From assembly GCF_028389875.1 (NCBI RefSeq), contig NC_084666.1:30164308-30228307 (forward strand): a stretch of DNA of 64,000 bases. The letters are read 5' to 3'. The DNA comes from Rhea pennata. Taxonomy: Eukaryota > Chordata > Aves > Rheiformes > Rheidae. The position numbers and the translations under genes are program-made. The notes under the pieces are model-generated. The model made no database searches, was not told where the DNA came from, and saw only the letters and a list, made by a program, of their open reading frames with translations. Every line of letters starts with the position of its first letter. Within the stretch, counting starts at the first letter, position 1. Shown here piece by piece: positions 1 to 14,300 of the stretch.

Positions 1-2051
1 GCAATAATCTCTCTCTTCGCATGTCTGCCTGCCTGTCTGTCAGTGGCTTCATATCAAAGTATATTTCTCAAAAATTATGACTTGAGCAGTAAGTATTGGC
101 ATGGCTGGAGATGTTGTGAGGAGGTCAGCAGTTTGGAAAATGGAACTGGGAGACAGGGGGAAGTAAACTTACGGCTCCCTGTTTCTTCTACAGCATTGTC
201 ATACAGATAAAATTGTGCTACTTCAGGGGTGCTTTTTTCCCTGACATGTTCATTGTGAGTCAAGATCAGAAAATTCTAATGCCAGGGATTAAACTTGGGG
301 TTCATAATTCAGCAATTCCACTTGTTGCCTTTATGCTGCTGCTGGGATGCATTGTAGTCTTAATGGAGTTGCACAGATCCCATGTGTCTTGACTGCCCAA
401 CAGGAAGAAAGATACCTGTGCAAATTTCTTTGAGATTTGTAGAGGAAAGGAAGTGTTAGTATCTACTGTGTCATTTTAGTCTAGTTTTTCCACTTCATCC
501 ATAATCTGGTACAGACATAATCAGATTCACAAGGAGTCTGTTACTGCTTTTTTGTTTTTTGTAGAAGTTTTGGCTTTGAGAAGCCACTCCTGGGCTCAGC
601 TCAGGCTAGCTGGCACCCTGATAGTTTGGAAACCACTTGTCCTTGGGAATAGCCAGATCTCAACCTGCTTGGGCACGTTCTCTCTCTTTCTCTCTAGCTC
701 TCTAATACCCTAATTATGCCTCTAGCGACTATAAAGGGGTGTCAGCTGGATGTGGCCTTGCAGATGCAGGTGTAGCAGAGTGGAGCGTACAGTTTGGTGA
801 GGTGTTGCAGAGTACTATTGTGCACAACTGTTGTTGTGTCAGGTGTTTCTACTCGAGCCGCGTGTACTTTGCAGCCACACTGCTGCTTTTTGCTCTGCAG
901 CAGCTCACTGAGAAGAGTATAGTGAGCTAAGGGCTCACTAAGGTGTATGCACACAGCCAGGGAGAAAAACACATGCAAGGATTTAACTAGCTTATGAAAA
1001 TATTTGTCACTAATACAGTATGCTTCTCAAACTGGATTATGATAGGAGGCTATAAGTTTAAAAAAAATGGCCTGTTTGAAGTAAATCTCATGCAAAATTA
1101 ATTAGAGACAGAAAAGAAATAAAGCTGTTCGACAGCTGGGATGAGTTAGAAATTCTTTGGTGCATTCTAGCCCATGGAAATTAATCTCTTCTTGGCTGTG
1201 GTTAACAATAAACTATTGGTGCTTCTTCTGAATACGTGCTGTGGAGAAAAATAATTTGAATCTGCATTTCTTTTCTTCAGTCTTTGGTGAGAAGCATTGC
1301 TTTTTTTTTCTTCTGGTTAACTTTTTTATTCCTTGTTCCTGTCTCTGTGTCAGTTTTGTCTTATCACTGTGTTTTTTGGTTAAGCTTTTAAAACTTAAAT
1401 ACCTCAGGGAAAAAATGCTAGGTCAAATTTTGCCCTCAGTTACTTAAGAGGAAAAAAAAGAGTCATTTTACTGATTTGCTGATGTAAACCTCAATATTTA
1501 TTGAAGTAACACACCAGCAAATAAACAGAACTTTTTCCTATTCTCTCCGTTTATTTGCAAATTGACTAGTCATCTTATGAGGCTACATAAGTGAAATATA
1601 ACAGGTTATTTTCAATTTCTTTGGTTCAGGGCAGAGGATGCAGCGCCTGCTGCTGTGGGGGGATCAAAGCAGCGCTCGTCTTTGAGCGAAAAGGACAAAA
1701 CAAAAGCACGGCGTGAAGCCGAAACATGAACCTTCTTGTCTCCCTGTCACATTGTGGCTCTGGAAAATTACCCTTTTTCCTTATCCACCCGCTGAGCCGC
1801 AGTGACACAGCCGCACGAGCCGTTAAACCCGAGAGCAGATGTTTTAGCGCTCTTGCTGCCGCTCTGCCGCCAGCGCGCTCCGAGCGAGCGGCAGCCCCGC
1901 GTTTCCGCTGCGAGCGCCAGGCGGCTTCGGGCCGCTGATTTGCTCTTTGACCCCGTTCTCCCGTCGAACGCGGGAGCCCGGCGTGCGCTCGCGAGCCGCG
2001 CCGAGGCGCCGCGTCCCTCAGCCCTGCCCGTGTTTGTCTTGTCGTCTGCAG
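1..2051. other. 5' flank or first intron of CRACD; no exon recognised
   Basis: AT-rich sequence with no coding pattern up to about 1.7 kb, then the CpG island. A short TC-rich run lies at about 680-703. The acceptor tract before the first recognised exon is the pyrimidine-rich stretch at about 2030-2051, ending in CTGCAG. No ATG is open in frame with the exon between the in-frame TGA at 1793-1795 and the exon, so the start codon must come from a spliced upstream exon. That exon could be in this stretch or before the window. Confidence 0.5.
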
Positions 2052-2330
2052 ACAAGAAAAAAGCAGGCAAATTCCAGCCTTTCAAGAAGTTTTTTGGGAA
2101 AAGGAAGAAAAGAGAGCCAGCATCGGACTGCGAGGAAGCCAGGCTGAAGCCAAGCCACTCCTTTGGGAATGTCTGCAACGGCGCCTCCTCGTCAGATGAA
2201 GAAGCAAACGGTGGTGTGAGGTAAGGGTGCGCGTGCCTGCCCTCCGCCCGCCCCGCTCGGACCCGGCCGCTGCCGCCGGGGTTGGTCCTGCTTTTCAGGA
2301 TGCTTGCGCTGCACTAAGTGGTTGCGAGTT
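1780..2330. promoter_or_regulatory. CpG island over the first visible CRACD coding exon
   Basis: By eye this is the only strongly GC-rich, CpG-rich block in the window. It has runs such as GCGCGCTCCGAGCGAGCGGC and GAGCCGCGCCGAGGCGCCGCG, while the surrounding 20 kb is AT-rich and CpG-poor. It covers the acceptor at 2050-2051, the whole exon and the start of the following intron. An unmethylated CpG island usually marks a vertebrate promoter, so an (alternative) CRACD transcription start here is likely. I see no clear TATA box. CpG observed/expected was not computed. Confidence 0.7.
2052..2220 (+). CDS. CRACD: CRACD coding exon, basic N-terminal segment
   Basis: Acceptor CTGCAG at 2046-2051; donor AG|GTAAGG at 2221. 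The exon begins at codon position 2 (GAC split) and ends with two bases, AG, which join the G of the next exon to give Arg. It encodes 56 residues, including a lysine-rich [16 protein letters not shown] patch and a Ser/Asp/Glu run (SSSDEE). Such a patch could bind acidic surfaces or lipids, but that is inference. The call rests on the splice sites, the exact phase match with the next CRACD exon and the CpG island; I cannot confirm this exon from a remembered mammalian protein with certainty. Confidence 0.75.
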
Positions 2331-5300
2331 GTGCACTGTTATTAGAAAGTCGAGGTGCTTTCTAAAGCCTCGGGCACTTTCTGGATGTGACACCCGCTGC
2401 TGTACAACCTGAGGTCTAGCTTCTCGCATGCGTTCTTTATCGGTTCCCTGTGTCTATAAAAAAAAGAAATCCCGGGGTTAAGCAGGAATGAATTTGAATC
2501 CGGTTTTGTGATTTAACTCCACAATGTATATCTGATAGCATCCTTATTTTTAAAATTGGGAAAAGGAAAACTTGAACTGACTGCTGCAGATGCTCTGTTA
2601 GATACCTTTCCCTGCGTGGTTGTATCTCTGGGTCAGGTGCATGGTGGTGTCTCTGGGTCAGGACTGAAACGTTCTGTTTCAATCTCTCCTGTGTATTTTT
2701 TGCATTGCAATTAGGGTCAGCAAACACAAAGGTTTTACTGTGATCCTGTCTGAATGTAGAGTAGAAGCAGAAAGAGAAGGGAGAAGGGCCACTGGTAACC
2801 AGATCATGTTGCAGTGACAAGGGTGCTTCTGTGCTAGTGGTAGCAGAGAAGGTGACTGAATAAATATATGCACACTCATCTTTACAAAATACCACAGACA
2901 GTGAGGTAGAGCAGTGTCTTCAGCATTAAAATTGCAAAGAGAAGATAGAAGGGGAGCAGGAGAATGTACTGCCGAAATGATAGGAGGAAAGAGATTAATA
3001 AAACACAGCAAATAAGCTGCACAGAGTTAACTAGCTATAAAACACTAATTAGGGGCAGAAATGGGAGGCAACAGAGGCAACAGGCACAAACTGAAACAAG
3101 GGAAGTTCCATCTGCATGTGAGGAAAAACTTCTGTACTGTGAGGGTGACTGAGCACTGGAACAGTTTGCCCTGAGAGGTTGTGGAGTCTCCTTTCTTGGA
3201 GATACTCAAAAGCTGTCAGGACCTGAGCCTGTCTAACATGCTCCCGTGACCCTGCTTGAGCAGAGGAGTTGGTCTAGATGATCTCCAGAGGTCCCTTCCA
3301 ACCTCAACCATTCCGTGATTCTGTGATCTCTTTTTATACTTGTTGATGTTTTGTTGCGTTCTGTAATATTCTGTAAATTAATGGTTTCCCCTTTGGTTTC
3401 TGCAGTACAAACTTGTATGCTTTTTTTTGCATTTTCCAACTTTTCAGAAAATCAGGACTAGGTGTACCTTTGTTGTAGGTCAGTCATGACTGACTGCTTA
3501 TATGTTGCATCACCTGTACGCATGGCACCCAGCGATCATAGGAATTTGCACAAGTGCCCTTTGTCCCCACAGCAAACTGGAGAACAGTAGCAAAACAGAG
3601 GGCATCGTGTCGTTATTGGGGCTCTCCCATTCAGGATCACTGAAAATTCAGCGCTAGGGCCAGAAAAATAGTAATGTGGGAACTTACCTCATTCCGCAAC
3701 AGTGTAACGAAATTACAGGTGTCAGACCATTTTAAGACTGATAAATACTCGTATTTTTAGACATAAGAAATTTCTTTTTCTCATTAATAAAGGTATTACG
3801 TGTAAGTCTCTAGGAGAATAAACCAGATTGCACAATTTAAATCATAGAGGATTAGCAAACAAGAATGGTCCCAAGCTGCATCTCAAGTGGAACATTTCTT
3901 TCTGCCTGTGTGATTCATGAGAGATGCTTTTGATTTAGCCTGCTAGAAGTATTCTTTCAGGAAAAACTCTGTTTTCCCTGTCAGACTTCATGGTACAAAT
4001 GTGAGTGGGATTTGACAATAATTTTTGGTTTGTTGGTTGCATTTGCTATGCTATCCATTTTATAACATGCTTAGAACATAGAAGATGTTCAGTGCAGGTT
4101 ATTAGATGGCTTTGGGGATCTTAGCATTGCCATCTGTTTCTCTGCTGTTTTCAACAGAGCAGCTTTCATTCTATTATATTTTTTTTGCCCTTAGCATCAT
4201 TTCAGCCTCATGTTAGTGTGTTACCTGCAGAGATTAGCTATCTTAAGTTATAAAGTTCTGTGCAAGCTGTCTACCAGCATATAAATTATCATACCTTCCA
4301 TTATTCATATAAAATGGACCAGAACAAATATAAGTAACCAGTAGTATATGTATATAACTAAAATCCTGTGTTGTTTTATAAAATTCTCTGCATCAAAGAC
4401 TTAAGGATGTACAAAATTCATATATTTTAAAAAGTTTAATCAAAGTTCTAATTTTACTTTACTAATTTTATTCCCAAAAGAGTTTAGGAATGGTTTCATT
4501 AGCTTTGTGAAGCTGTTTCTTCATTAAATGCAAAATACATTCTTTTTTTCGGGTGTTTCATATGAGCTTTTTTATTCTAGGGGAGCAGTTGTTATTTTAT
4601 GAAGAAATTAAAGACAGAAGCTGCTTCAGGAAAGCAGAGACAAGGAAAGAAATAAATATAGGCTAAATAGCACTTGCATTACTTCCAAGAACTAAGCTAG
4701 AATTTCACTGTGTACTATATTGGCTTACAAGCCTGCTCAAGGCGAACCCTGGGATCTCTAATGTGAACTGTACTGGGTGATACAGACATCCCAAGAGCAA
4801 TTTAGGTAATATGTGTACACTGTCAACTTCAGTAGCCGAGTTGGCTCGGAGACCTGCCTGCCCATCCTTTCTTATAGCTACTTATCAGATGCAACTAACT
4901 TGCTTGGTATCCTGACATGTGCACAACTCAACTTACATATTCATCCATCTCATTTTGCAGTTCCCAAGTGGGAGCTTTGCTACTACAGCTTGTTTTGCCC
5001 TTCCTTGTGAGGGACTGGAATTCTTTTTCCTGCTTTTATATTGCCTTTCTCAAGTTTACAAAGGTAAAACTGTATTAATTAACTTTCTATCCTGACCGTA
5101 GGAATGGGGAGGTAGAAGTGCTTACTACAAGACAAGTTAAATTGCATTTGTGAAGCTTAGTAAAGTCTCTAGAAGCTTCTGTTCTGAGAGTATGATTTGG
5201 CACTTCATAGCATTTTTTGTTTGTTTTATTATTTGTCACAGTCGACACTAAGCAAGCATTGTAAGGGAACGCCTGAAAGGGCCCCTGTAGGTGCCCTACA

Positions 5301-8300
5301 AAAAAAATTGTCTTTCTCAGTTGACGTGCAGAGGCAGCCAGGGAACTGCGTTTTGCTTACAGAGGGTAAGGCAGAGAACCTTTACTTCAACTCTGAGTGC
5401 AATATGAAGACCCTGCAGTTGCTTTCAAAGGAACCAGAAGTAGACCTGTGCCTGTCAGGTCTTTAAAGCTCAAGTGTGACAACATTGATTTCTTTCCTCC
5501 ACGCCAGGAAACGCCTCTGAGTAAACTTGAGTCTCTCAAATGTATGTTTTATTTGTAAGCTCACAACAAGTTCTGAATAATCTACATAGAACTGTTCTCA
5601 GGTCTCCTTCCTAAAGTCCTCTTCCTCAGGGAGAAGTCACCTAAAGATCTTATTTCTCTGTATGTGCTGAGGAAGACTGCCTGTGAAGATGAAAGTGTGT
5701 GAGATTTCTGTTCTCGTAAACAAAATTTGCCCAGTGTTTGCTAAACTTTTGTAAGCATGAAGTGATACTGGGATCGGATTGCAAAGTCACCCAGCTCTTG
5801 CTCTAATAGAAGTATGTAAAACTGTGCAGCAAGTAACTCATCTTACTGAATTCAGCTTCTTTTCTTCTTGTGGGGACTGCATGTGTAAGCAGACTGATTT
5901 CACTGAATGTATTAATTCTCTGAAAAAGTCTCATTTTGGCAAGCAAACTTGGTATTTGCTCTTCAAACTGTGAATTCTTGTTGCACTTGTTCGGGTAATT
6001 CAGAGAGATTATATAATTGCATTGTTTTACTTTTGTGATTGTGGAAGCCAAAAACATTCCCATGCAAATATAAAGTGTGTTTTCTGACAATTTTACAAAT
6101 AGAACTTCAAAATTATCTTTCCTTGACAATTGTCCTGACCTCTTGCCAGGAAATTTCAATTGTAGAAATGTAAACTGGAGAGTTGCAGAGCTGAAGGAAA
6201 ATCTTTTACTACCTTTTGTAATATTTGCCCAATGTCTACGCTTGAAGACATCTTCATGTGGCTTCAAGGTTTAAGGCAAATATTTTGCACGGTTCTCATC
6301 GCTAGACTATATAGATAAGCAAAGTAAGCAGTAAACAGTTTATGGACTGAAGCTGGGTCAGAGAATGTGCTGTGCTCCCAAGCTGCATCAGGACTTTTAT
6401 TGCCTATGACTGGAAGTGTGCAGGATGGAGACCTTGGGCTGGTGAACTGAGACACAGTGTCAAAGGTGCAGTGCAAGTTAGATCACAACCTTTATATAGA
6501 GTTGCAAGTGGTGTGAGTGGCAGGTCTCCTGACTGTAGAGAAGTTTCCTGAATTTCTCCTGAATGTCCAGCCTGCCAGCGTTAAAAGCGAATCTTTCAGT
6601 TTGAGAAGAGCAGAAGTATTGAAGAGCCTTTTATCTAGTAATTTGCTAAAGGTAATTTTTGTGAGAAGTTTTGTGGGTTATTTCACTGGTCTCCTGCACT
6701 TGAGTCCAAACACTACAGACTGTTTCAAGGTGAAAAGAAGCTTGTGGTTTCATCACAGTTGTCGGTTTTTTACGATACAACTCATCAAATTTGTTTTTTC
6801 TCTGCTTAAGAGATGTTAAGGACAGTGGTGGAAAGAATGTTGGTGATGCATGAACAGAGAGCTTCCATGGGATGGGGCACCTAGGTACCACCAAATTTGA
6901 TGGTAGATACTTAGCCACTACTGGCCTCTTTCAAAATATTTTTGGAAGGGGAAAAATATACTCCAGGCATCATCAGTTCATTATATTGTGGTATCTGCAA
7001 TAAGTTCTGGATAGCCATTATTGCTTTCTTCAGAGTTATTTTACTTGTAAAGCATGGATGTAAATTTTGAGTTAGTTTTGAATTTTGTGCCCAAATGGAC
7101 ACAAACACAAATTGTCAGACAGAGAAAGGATAGGAAGCTAAATCATGATCTCTCTAATGGCTTGAAATTTCAGAAATAGACATACAGAAAGTGAAAACTA
7201 ATGATAAATAATAGAGGGATGTTAATGATAACAAAGAGTTGATCTGAAAATCCTTTACTGATAGGACAAGGACCAAGCAAAGAGTAGGTCTGCTCTAAGC
7301 AAAGAAAGTATGTTGGCAACAAGTGATGCGAAGGAAGGCACAGTGTTCCAGTCCTTTTTAATCTTTCATCGTCACTACAAAAAGAAAGAAAGAAAAAAAA
7401 TGTTACTTTCAACATCCTGTGTGTTTTTAGCCTGTGTGAACTTTGTTACTATGCATGCAGTTTATACTGAAATTGCGCGTAGTTGCATAGTGAGAATGTC
7501 ATACCTTTGAGAGAATATCTGAGCCAAATAACAGGCTGGTTATGTTGGGATGGTGCAGAGTGGGACCTGTATTCCTATGCTTGTTGTCACAGAAGTTAGA
7601 GATAAGAGAGGCTTGTTCGGTGCTCCAGACTCTAGAACATCAATTGTCCTTCCTGTGATTGTTCTCCACTGAGCATTTACATTGGAAAATGAAATTATTT
7701 ATCTGACTTTGTAAACAATGTATTCCACTTGGGGATTTTCATAGATATTTGTGGATGTCTGCTCATCCAATAATAGCATATTATATAAGCCGAGGCTAGG
7801 AGATGATACAGTTTATTTACTATGAAATATTCCCCATCTCCTGTATCTCCATTTCAATTTTTGAATATTTAATTTTCATTTTGCATTTCATGTGAATGAG
7901 AACAACTCACCTGCGTCAAATGTAGCAAAACGCCGAACTAGCTGCTGATCAATGGCATTCGCTTTTGTTGTCATAGAGGTTGGTCTGAAACACGAATATG
8001 ATTTTACATTCCTCATCTCTGCAGTTAGTCTTTTATTATTACTCAAGTAATTACCTGACCTATACCTTGAAAGAATATGTCATGATTGATTAAGTAAGGG
8101 AAAAATAATGATCAGAAGAAATTGCTTTTGTCTTCTTCTTTCTGGACTTCTGTTTTCTGGATATCATTTAGATGGAATCTTATAAAGTAGATATATCAGA
8201 ATAGTTAATGGCATACAATCTGTGCCAAAATTTCCAGGAACAGCTCACGGTATTTTCAAAGGTTCATAAAATGAAGTCTTGCTTCTACCTCCAGCTCAAA

Positions 8301-11300
8301 CTCTAAGCCTGGTATATAAGCTTGAGATATATGTATTTTTTTTCCTCTACATGACTACTATTAGAGCATTTGATCTTATGAGAATGACTCACTAACAGTT
8401 CAGCTGTTTAGTTTCTAAATGTGGAGGTTGGGAGGAGGGAAGCCCAGCAACCTATAAATGATAACTTGTAAGAATCTGCTTTGTTAAAATAGGAAGAATA
8501 AAGAAACTTTATTTGATTTATTGGTTGTTTAGCTGGTAGTATAATTATACATTCATAAATCCCTGTGAACTAAAGTTGCTGGCTAAACATGAAAATAACC
8601 AGACCTGTGGAGTCACCAGGCTTGTGTTTTGGGTCCAGCAGAGCTATCCTAATTCCCTTCTGGACAATTTCAGCCACTATTTTGACACATTTCTATGGTG
8701 ATGTAGCAATGGGCAGTTCTATATGGATCAATACCAACAGTAAATGATCTCTCTACTTGCTTGAAGCTTCAAGAGCTCCCAAAATACCTTTCCTCAATGA
8801 TATCCAACTTTTGTCCACTGGGTTTTTTTTTCTTTTTCCTGGTTAGCCTATTTCCTGGATTTTGTCAGTCTTCTAATTTTCCTTGTGAGTGCTTTACTGT
8901 GAGTACTTTCCTGACTGCAGTGGGAGAGCCTTGGTGCTGTGGTATTTGGTGTGCACCTTCTGCTGGAGCCTTCATGTTAGCAGCACTCTGATCTTAGTAA
9001 GTACTTCTTCATGTTCAAGCAAAGTGAAGACACTGACATTGTAAGTCTTTTAGAAACAAAGCACACATGGATTTTCCTCACTTGTTCCTGTCATCAGCTG
9101 ACACAGGGTTTTGGGTTATGAGGTATGTTGTGGGAGTGAAGGAATGTTCCAAGATAGAAAAGGAGATTGCAAAGAAGAGCTTTGCTCTGTCCAGTTCTTC
9201 ACTTGTGTGGATCCTTTTAGAGGATTCATTACAGGTAGCAGTCTTCCACCGCATGTGCTGTCTTGCTTTAGTCTCCCTGGATCTTCCTTCTGCTAATCAG
9301 CATGTTCTTTCTTTCCTTGTTGATTCTGCATGGCAGCCACTTTTTCAGCAACTGGTAAAGGCTAGAGATAGAGTCCTGAACCAAGCAGATCTGTCATCTG
9401 TAATGAAATGTGCTCTCTTCTTTCCTTTTCCTTTTTTTCCTATATCACAAATGCAATCACAATATAGCACTTATTCCTGCTGGGGCTGACTTAAAGACTT
9501 TTCATTTCCTTTTCTGTACATTTGGCCACATTTTAGAGCAAATCTTGCGTAAATGTATGCTACTCTTTGATGTAATAATATCATTACGTGCAGTTGTTTG
9601 CCAGATCAGTTTGAAATTTGGACCATTTAGAGACCTATTTCTTCTGCTAGCATGCATGTTTCTGTGATAAGTGATGAATTGTCCATATTCCTCTAGTTTG
9701 TGGAGCTCAGTGTTAGGGATTCACTTGCAGAATTACTGCGAACTAGAGTGATGCCTTTCTTTGCTTTGCCAAGACCTTCTGAGCTTGGAAGATTTGGTGA
9801 GTAATTACATTAAACTCAAATGTCAATAATATAAAATACATCTATTGATACTCTCTGGTCATGTGTCATTGCCTTCTCATCATTAATTTCTATGCACATA
9901 GTGATCACAGTTTTCGTTTAGATTATTGGCATGTATTAGAGATGCATCAGCTACTCAAAACTGGGCTTGATTCCTACTTTTAAGAGGGTAAATCTAGTTT
10001 ATAGGGTACAGGTCTCCTGATAACACCAAACTGGAGCTTTGTGTAAAATAAAGTTGCATGATGTCTTGCAAAACGAGTGGAGATACAGTGCAGAGACAGC
10101 AAGCCAAGTCAATGGTAGGACCCTGGCAGGTTGTAGTGGTGGGATGGCACAATTTTTCCAGAGTTAGTGTCTTGAGGTTCAGCAGCTTTTGAAGGCAATT
10201 GAGTTACATCTTTAGACTGAGCACAGAAATGACCCCAAGTTTACTTTATGAAAACGAATTCTTCAAATACCCTGCTGAAATATCTTCCTTTGCCTCTTTA
10301 GCTTGTAAAGACCATGCTTGAGTTTGTTAATGCAATAACATTAATAACATACTGTCTAAGCACAGTTCTAACTCATAACTATTGCAGCATGGGCAATATT
10401 TCCCATATAGGCAGAGTTTAGAACTAAATCTCACATTCCAGCACAACCAACACAGATGAACGGAAGGACACTAAAAATACAGCTCAGATCTAGAATCCAT
10501 TTCTATTTCTTGCAGTATTAATACATCTCTGGAATGACTAGAAAATGCATTTTATGTGTTTTTCATCTCTAGCTGCCCTGGGGACACTCACGGGAGTGGA
10601 AAATAGTTGGGATCAGATTTCTTTTTTAAAACAAAACATTAGGTAGAAGGAAACTATCACTGCATGTGTCATTTTCCTGAGGCACTATTCTGGTAGGTGA
10701 CTTTCAGATCTCTTTGAAGGGATTATACTAAAGATAGATACCTAGCTAAAACCAATTCATCTTTGCTTCGCAGACTTTGTGAATTTTCAGTATTAAAGTA
10801 GTCATATATTAAAAAGTTGGTTTTGTTCTGTTCTAATTACAGAATTGGTTTCTGTTGGAATTCTAAAAGAGTTAAAATCATGAGACTGGGGTTTTTTGGA
10901 GTCACTCTCTACAGACATAAAAGAACAGAACAACTCCTTCTTTTCTTTTATTTTCCTATTTCTATTTTTGAACCCTTTAGTATAGGAGTGGGAGGAACAT
11001 TTATGAAATCCTGAAGAGGCAATTGGTGGTGTGAGCTTTCTGTACTACAGTAATGCGCTGACATGAAATCAGGCAAGAGCTGAGAGCTCAGTGTTTCCTG
11101 CTAACAAAACTTTCTCTTTTTAATGACTTCTCTTGTTCTTTGAGAGAAAAAGTAGATGTGGTTGTAAATGGGGTCTAAACCAGAATAGCAACCAATAGCG
11201 AGGTAAACTTACCCAGTACTCTGTGCAATATTGCCCCTACACTTACTCTCAGGCACTTAAGGGTGTAGTTCCACAGCACTATAAACTGATCAAAGCCCAG

Positions 11301-14300
11301 ACTGCGGTTGTTCAGCCCTTTCCAGCAGCTTTCTGGCCATCAGTTCAAGCCCCCTCCTTTGGCCAGGGCAGGTGCTTGTGCTGATGTATACTCAGCCAAT
11401 CTAGGAAGTTGTACATTTTATTTATTTATTTTCCTGATTTGTATTCAGCCAGATCAGCTCCCTCAGTTGGCTCATGTGAACCGTGAGCACTGTGCAGGCA
11501 CAAAAGAGGTGACAGGAATGCGGTGGGAGGAGGATTAAGACGTGAAGAGAGATACCTCACCCTGCCCTGCCTTGGAGTAGCTGGAGTTTTCATAAGGCAG
11601 CATCCTAAACAGACACAGATGCATAGTGTGGGGATCCAAAAAGAAATCTCTGTCAGCTTGCTGATCTTCACGGGAGATAAGCGAGACTCTTCTTGTAGCC
11701 TCAAGGTGGTCTCCTTCTGTAGTGAGGAACTTGTTTCACATTTCCTACGTGGACACACGGGCACCTCAGCAAGACTGAGTAATGGGAAAAGGGTTTACTG
11801 CACAAAGCTTTTTACAAGCTAGAATGAAAGATATAGCTGTTGTTAGTACCATAAACCAAATGTATCTGTGTAATGTTTTACCTGTGGTTTTCTGAGATTC
11901 TTTTAGAAGTCTAGGATACAACAGAAGATACTTTTCCCTTTCCAGGGAAAAGAATTTACTAGCACTGAATTTAAAAAAAAAAAAAAAAAAAAGGCTATTT
12001 ATTCATTTTGATGCGGAAGAAAACAAGTTAGGGACTTGCTGTATTTGATGCCACTCTTCTTACAGCTACAGCTAGACCAGGACTTGGAGTCCATGTCATG
12101 TCCATAGTAAAGATGTGGTGTGGTTGCTGTACTCCATATCTTGCCCCCTGTTTGACGGTACTGGCTTCTTTATTTATAAAAATCCTGTGGGATAGTTGGC
12201 TCTGCTGTCTTTTTTATGCCCTTGCTGTACCCTCAAAATAAATAAATGTCCTTAGGGACATTTTGTGCCATAGCCTGTATGTATCAAAGAACCTCTCATT
12301 TGTTCTTAAAAAAGTAGTAGTTCCTAAGGATTTCATCCTAATAATCAAAAAGTGAAAAGTATGCTCTTAGTGTTGCTGGGAAACAGTATTCCTATCTCTC
12401 TTCAGAAATATAAATAGGGACAAAGGTGTGGTAAAGAGAACTGAGAAGCAATGAAGATTAACTTCACTTTTGACTATGAGAAAAATGATTTTGAGAAGTT
12501 GTTTATTGGATGTGAAACTAGAATATCATACTCAGTGTTGCAACTGATCTCCAGAGATAACTTGTTTAAGGATTTGCTGAAAGTGCTTTGTATTTTGCTG
12601 TAACGCATCCATAATTCATTTAATTCAGTCAGATTTCCAGAAGTGAGTCAGATTGTGGTTCAATTATTTTCAGCACAAACAGCCTCCAAAGTGTCATCAT
12701 CAGTATTGTCAACAGAAGTGCTCCAAAACTGATGCCACTGTTGTCCCACATCTTTTGGAAGTTGATATGCATTTTGAAACTGAGTAATACCTTTAACTGT
12801 GGCTAAGATTTTAATCCGTGTCTCTGAAACACCATGAATTTATCGAAAGACATTCCTAGTGCTGACGTGCCTTTTAATTGAGGGCTTTCTGAAACATAGT
12901 CTGCAGATGTGTTTTGTGAGGATATTTTTGTATAAAGCCTTCTGAGAAAGCCTTCAGAAATGAGAAGAATGGTAGTAGCAGTAAAGGAGACTCAATTATT
13001 CCTACCGTATTACAACATAAAAGGAATTCAATCTTTCTAAAACTAGAACATGAGAATGAAAAAAAGGGATGGAAAAGGACTTTTATGATAGAATCAGTCA
13101 CACTCACAGCTGGGAGGATTTGAAAGGATGTAGGCTTAAAGGGAGTAAAATAAGAGACCTTTCATGAAGTTCAGGTATCCTGGAAATAACCTTGAATGCT
13201 ATTTAAACTCACCTATAAAAGAAACTAGATTACTACAATGTGTACATTTTAAAAATAAATGATATGGTGTAGATAGACTTTTAAACAACATTTTAAAACC
13301 ATTTTTATCAAGTATTGGACAGAGGGACTAGCAAAAACGCTCAGTTACACAGTTCTGGAATATCCAACATGTCTGTAACACATTTTGAGGGAATGCAGTA
13401 GAGATAGGCTAGGAATAATTCCTTGTGGAATATCACATAAAAGTTTCATATCTTTTAACAATTTGGAGTGTATTTGTTTTGGTAGCAAGTTTAAAAAGGA
13501 AAAAAAAGCAGAGAAGAGTTTTCAGAATACAAATTTGGTCTCAGCTCTACAAAACAAAGAAGTGAGAAGATGCCATTTTCATTCATCTACATCTTGTAGT
13601 GGGGAAGTATGTAAGCTGAAGGCTATTGGAGTATGGGAGAATATCAGAGGGAGGTGTTATACATGCTTGGGCTGGTCTTGATCTTCCCTAAGTAGCACTA
13701 TTGGCACTTGTCAGAGATAAGAAACTGAGCTGGTTGGACTTCCAGTGGTGATGTTCTTAAGATTACATAGGTCATATGAAGTTTCTAGGCTGTTTCACAT
13801 GGCCTGGTGTCCCAAAGGGAGCCTTACATGATATTTTAATGAGTCTGATCACATTAACCAGAAACTTGAATTTGTGTATAGCCACTGTACTGTGCATCTC
13901 AAACAGTCAGAAGATTCATGGGATTAGTTCACCTGCAGAAGGTGAGACAAGATCCATAAAAGGTTCCTTGGCTCTATAGCAGAACTGAGATGGTGATGTG
14001 CAGCTGTGTCCTGGACAGTCCCGCAGCACTGACCTCAGAAATCTCTAGTTTCTTCCATGTTGAGAATTCAGATTATTAGGCAGTTCCTATTGCCAGAGCA
14101 TCCTTGCTGTTGGTCAGCAGTATTTTGGTTTGAACTGCTAGTGAACTGTATTCAATTCAAAAGCTGCAAATTGGCTGTTCCTGACTTAGGTATTAACAGA
14201 CTCATTAGTAAGATTAAGAATCATTTGCAAACAAGTCATTGAGCTCTTTTTTTAGTGCCTGAATTGCAACCATTGCCTACTAATTAGTTGTGACAAGCAA

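Noticed and set aside
1802..2051. In-frame upstream extension of the 2052 exon (about 83 codons)
   Set aside because: It begins at GTG with no ATG after the in-frame stop at 1793-1795. The translation is Arg/Ala-rich CpG-island sequence, and a good acceptor sits at 2050-2051.
2437..2895. 152-codon minus-strand open frame next to the CpG island
   Set aside because: Considered as a divergent gene sharing the CpG-island promoter, but the translation shows no domain and no splice structure could be supported.
5803..6267. 154-codon minus-strand open frame
   Set aside because: No family resemblance and no conserved motif; length is compatible with chance in 64 kb of AT-rich DNA.
9067..9489. 140-codon plus-strand open frame in the first long CRACD intron
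   Set aside because: No recognisable protein, no matching splice signals, composition typical of AT-rich noncoding DNA.
12245..12258. TGTCCTTAGGGACA small palindrome beside AATAAATAAA
   Set aside because: Five-base arms are expected by chance; an AATAAA in an intron without other 3'-end evidence is not a terminator call.
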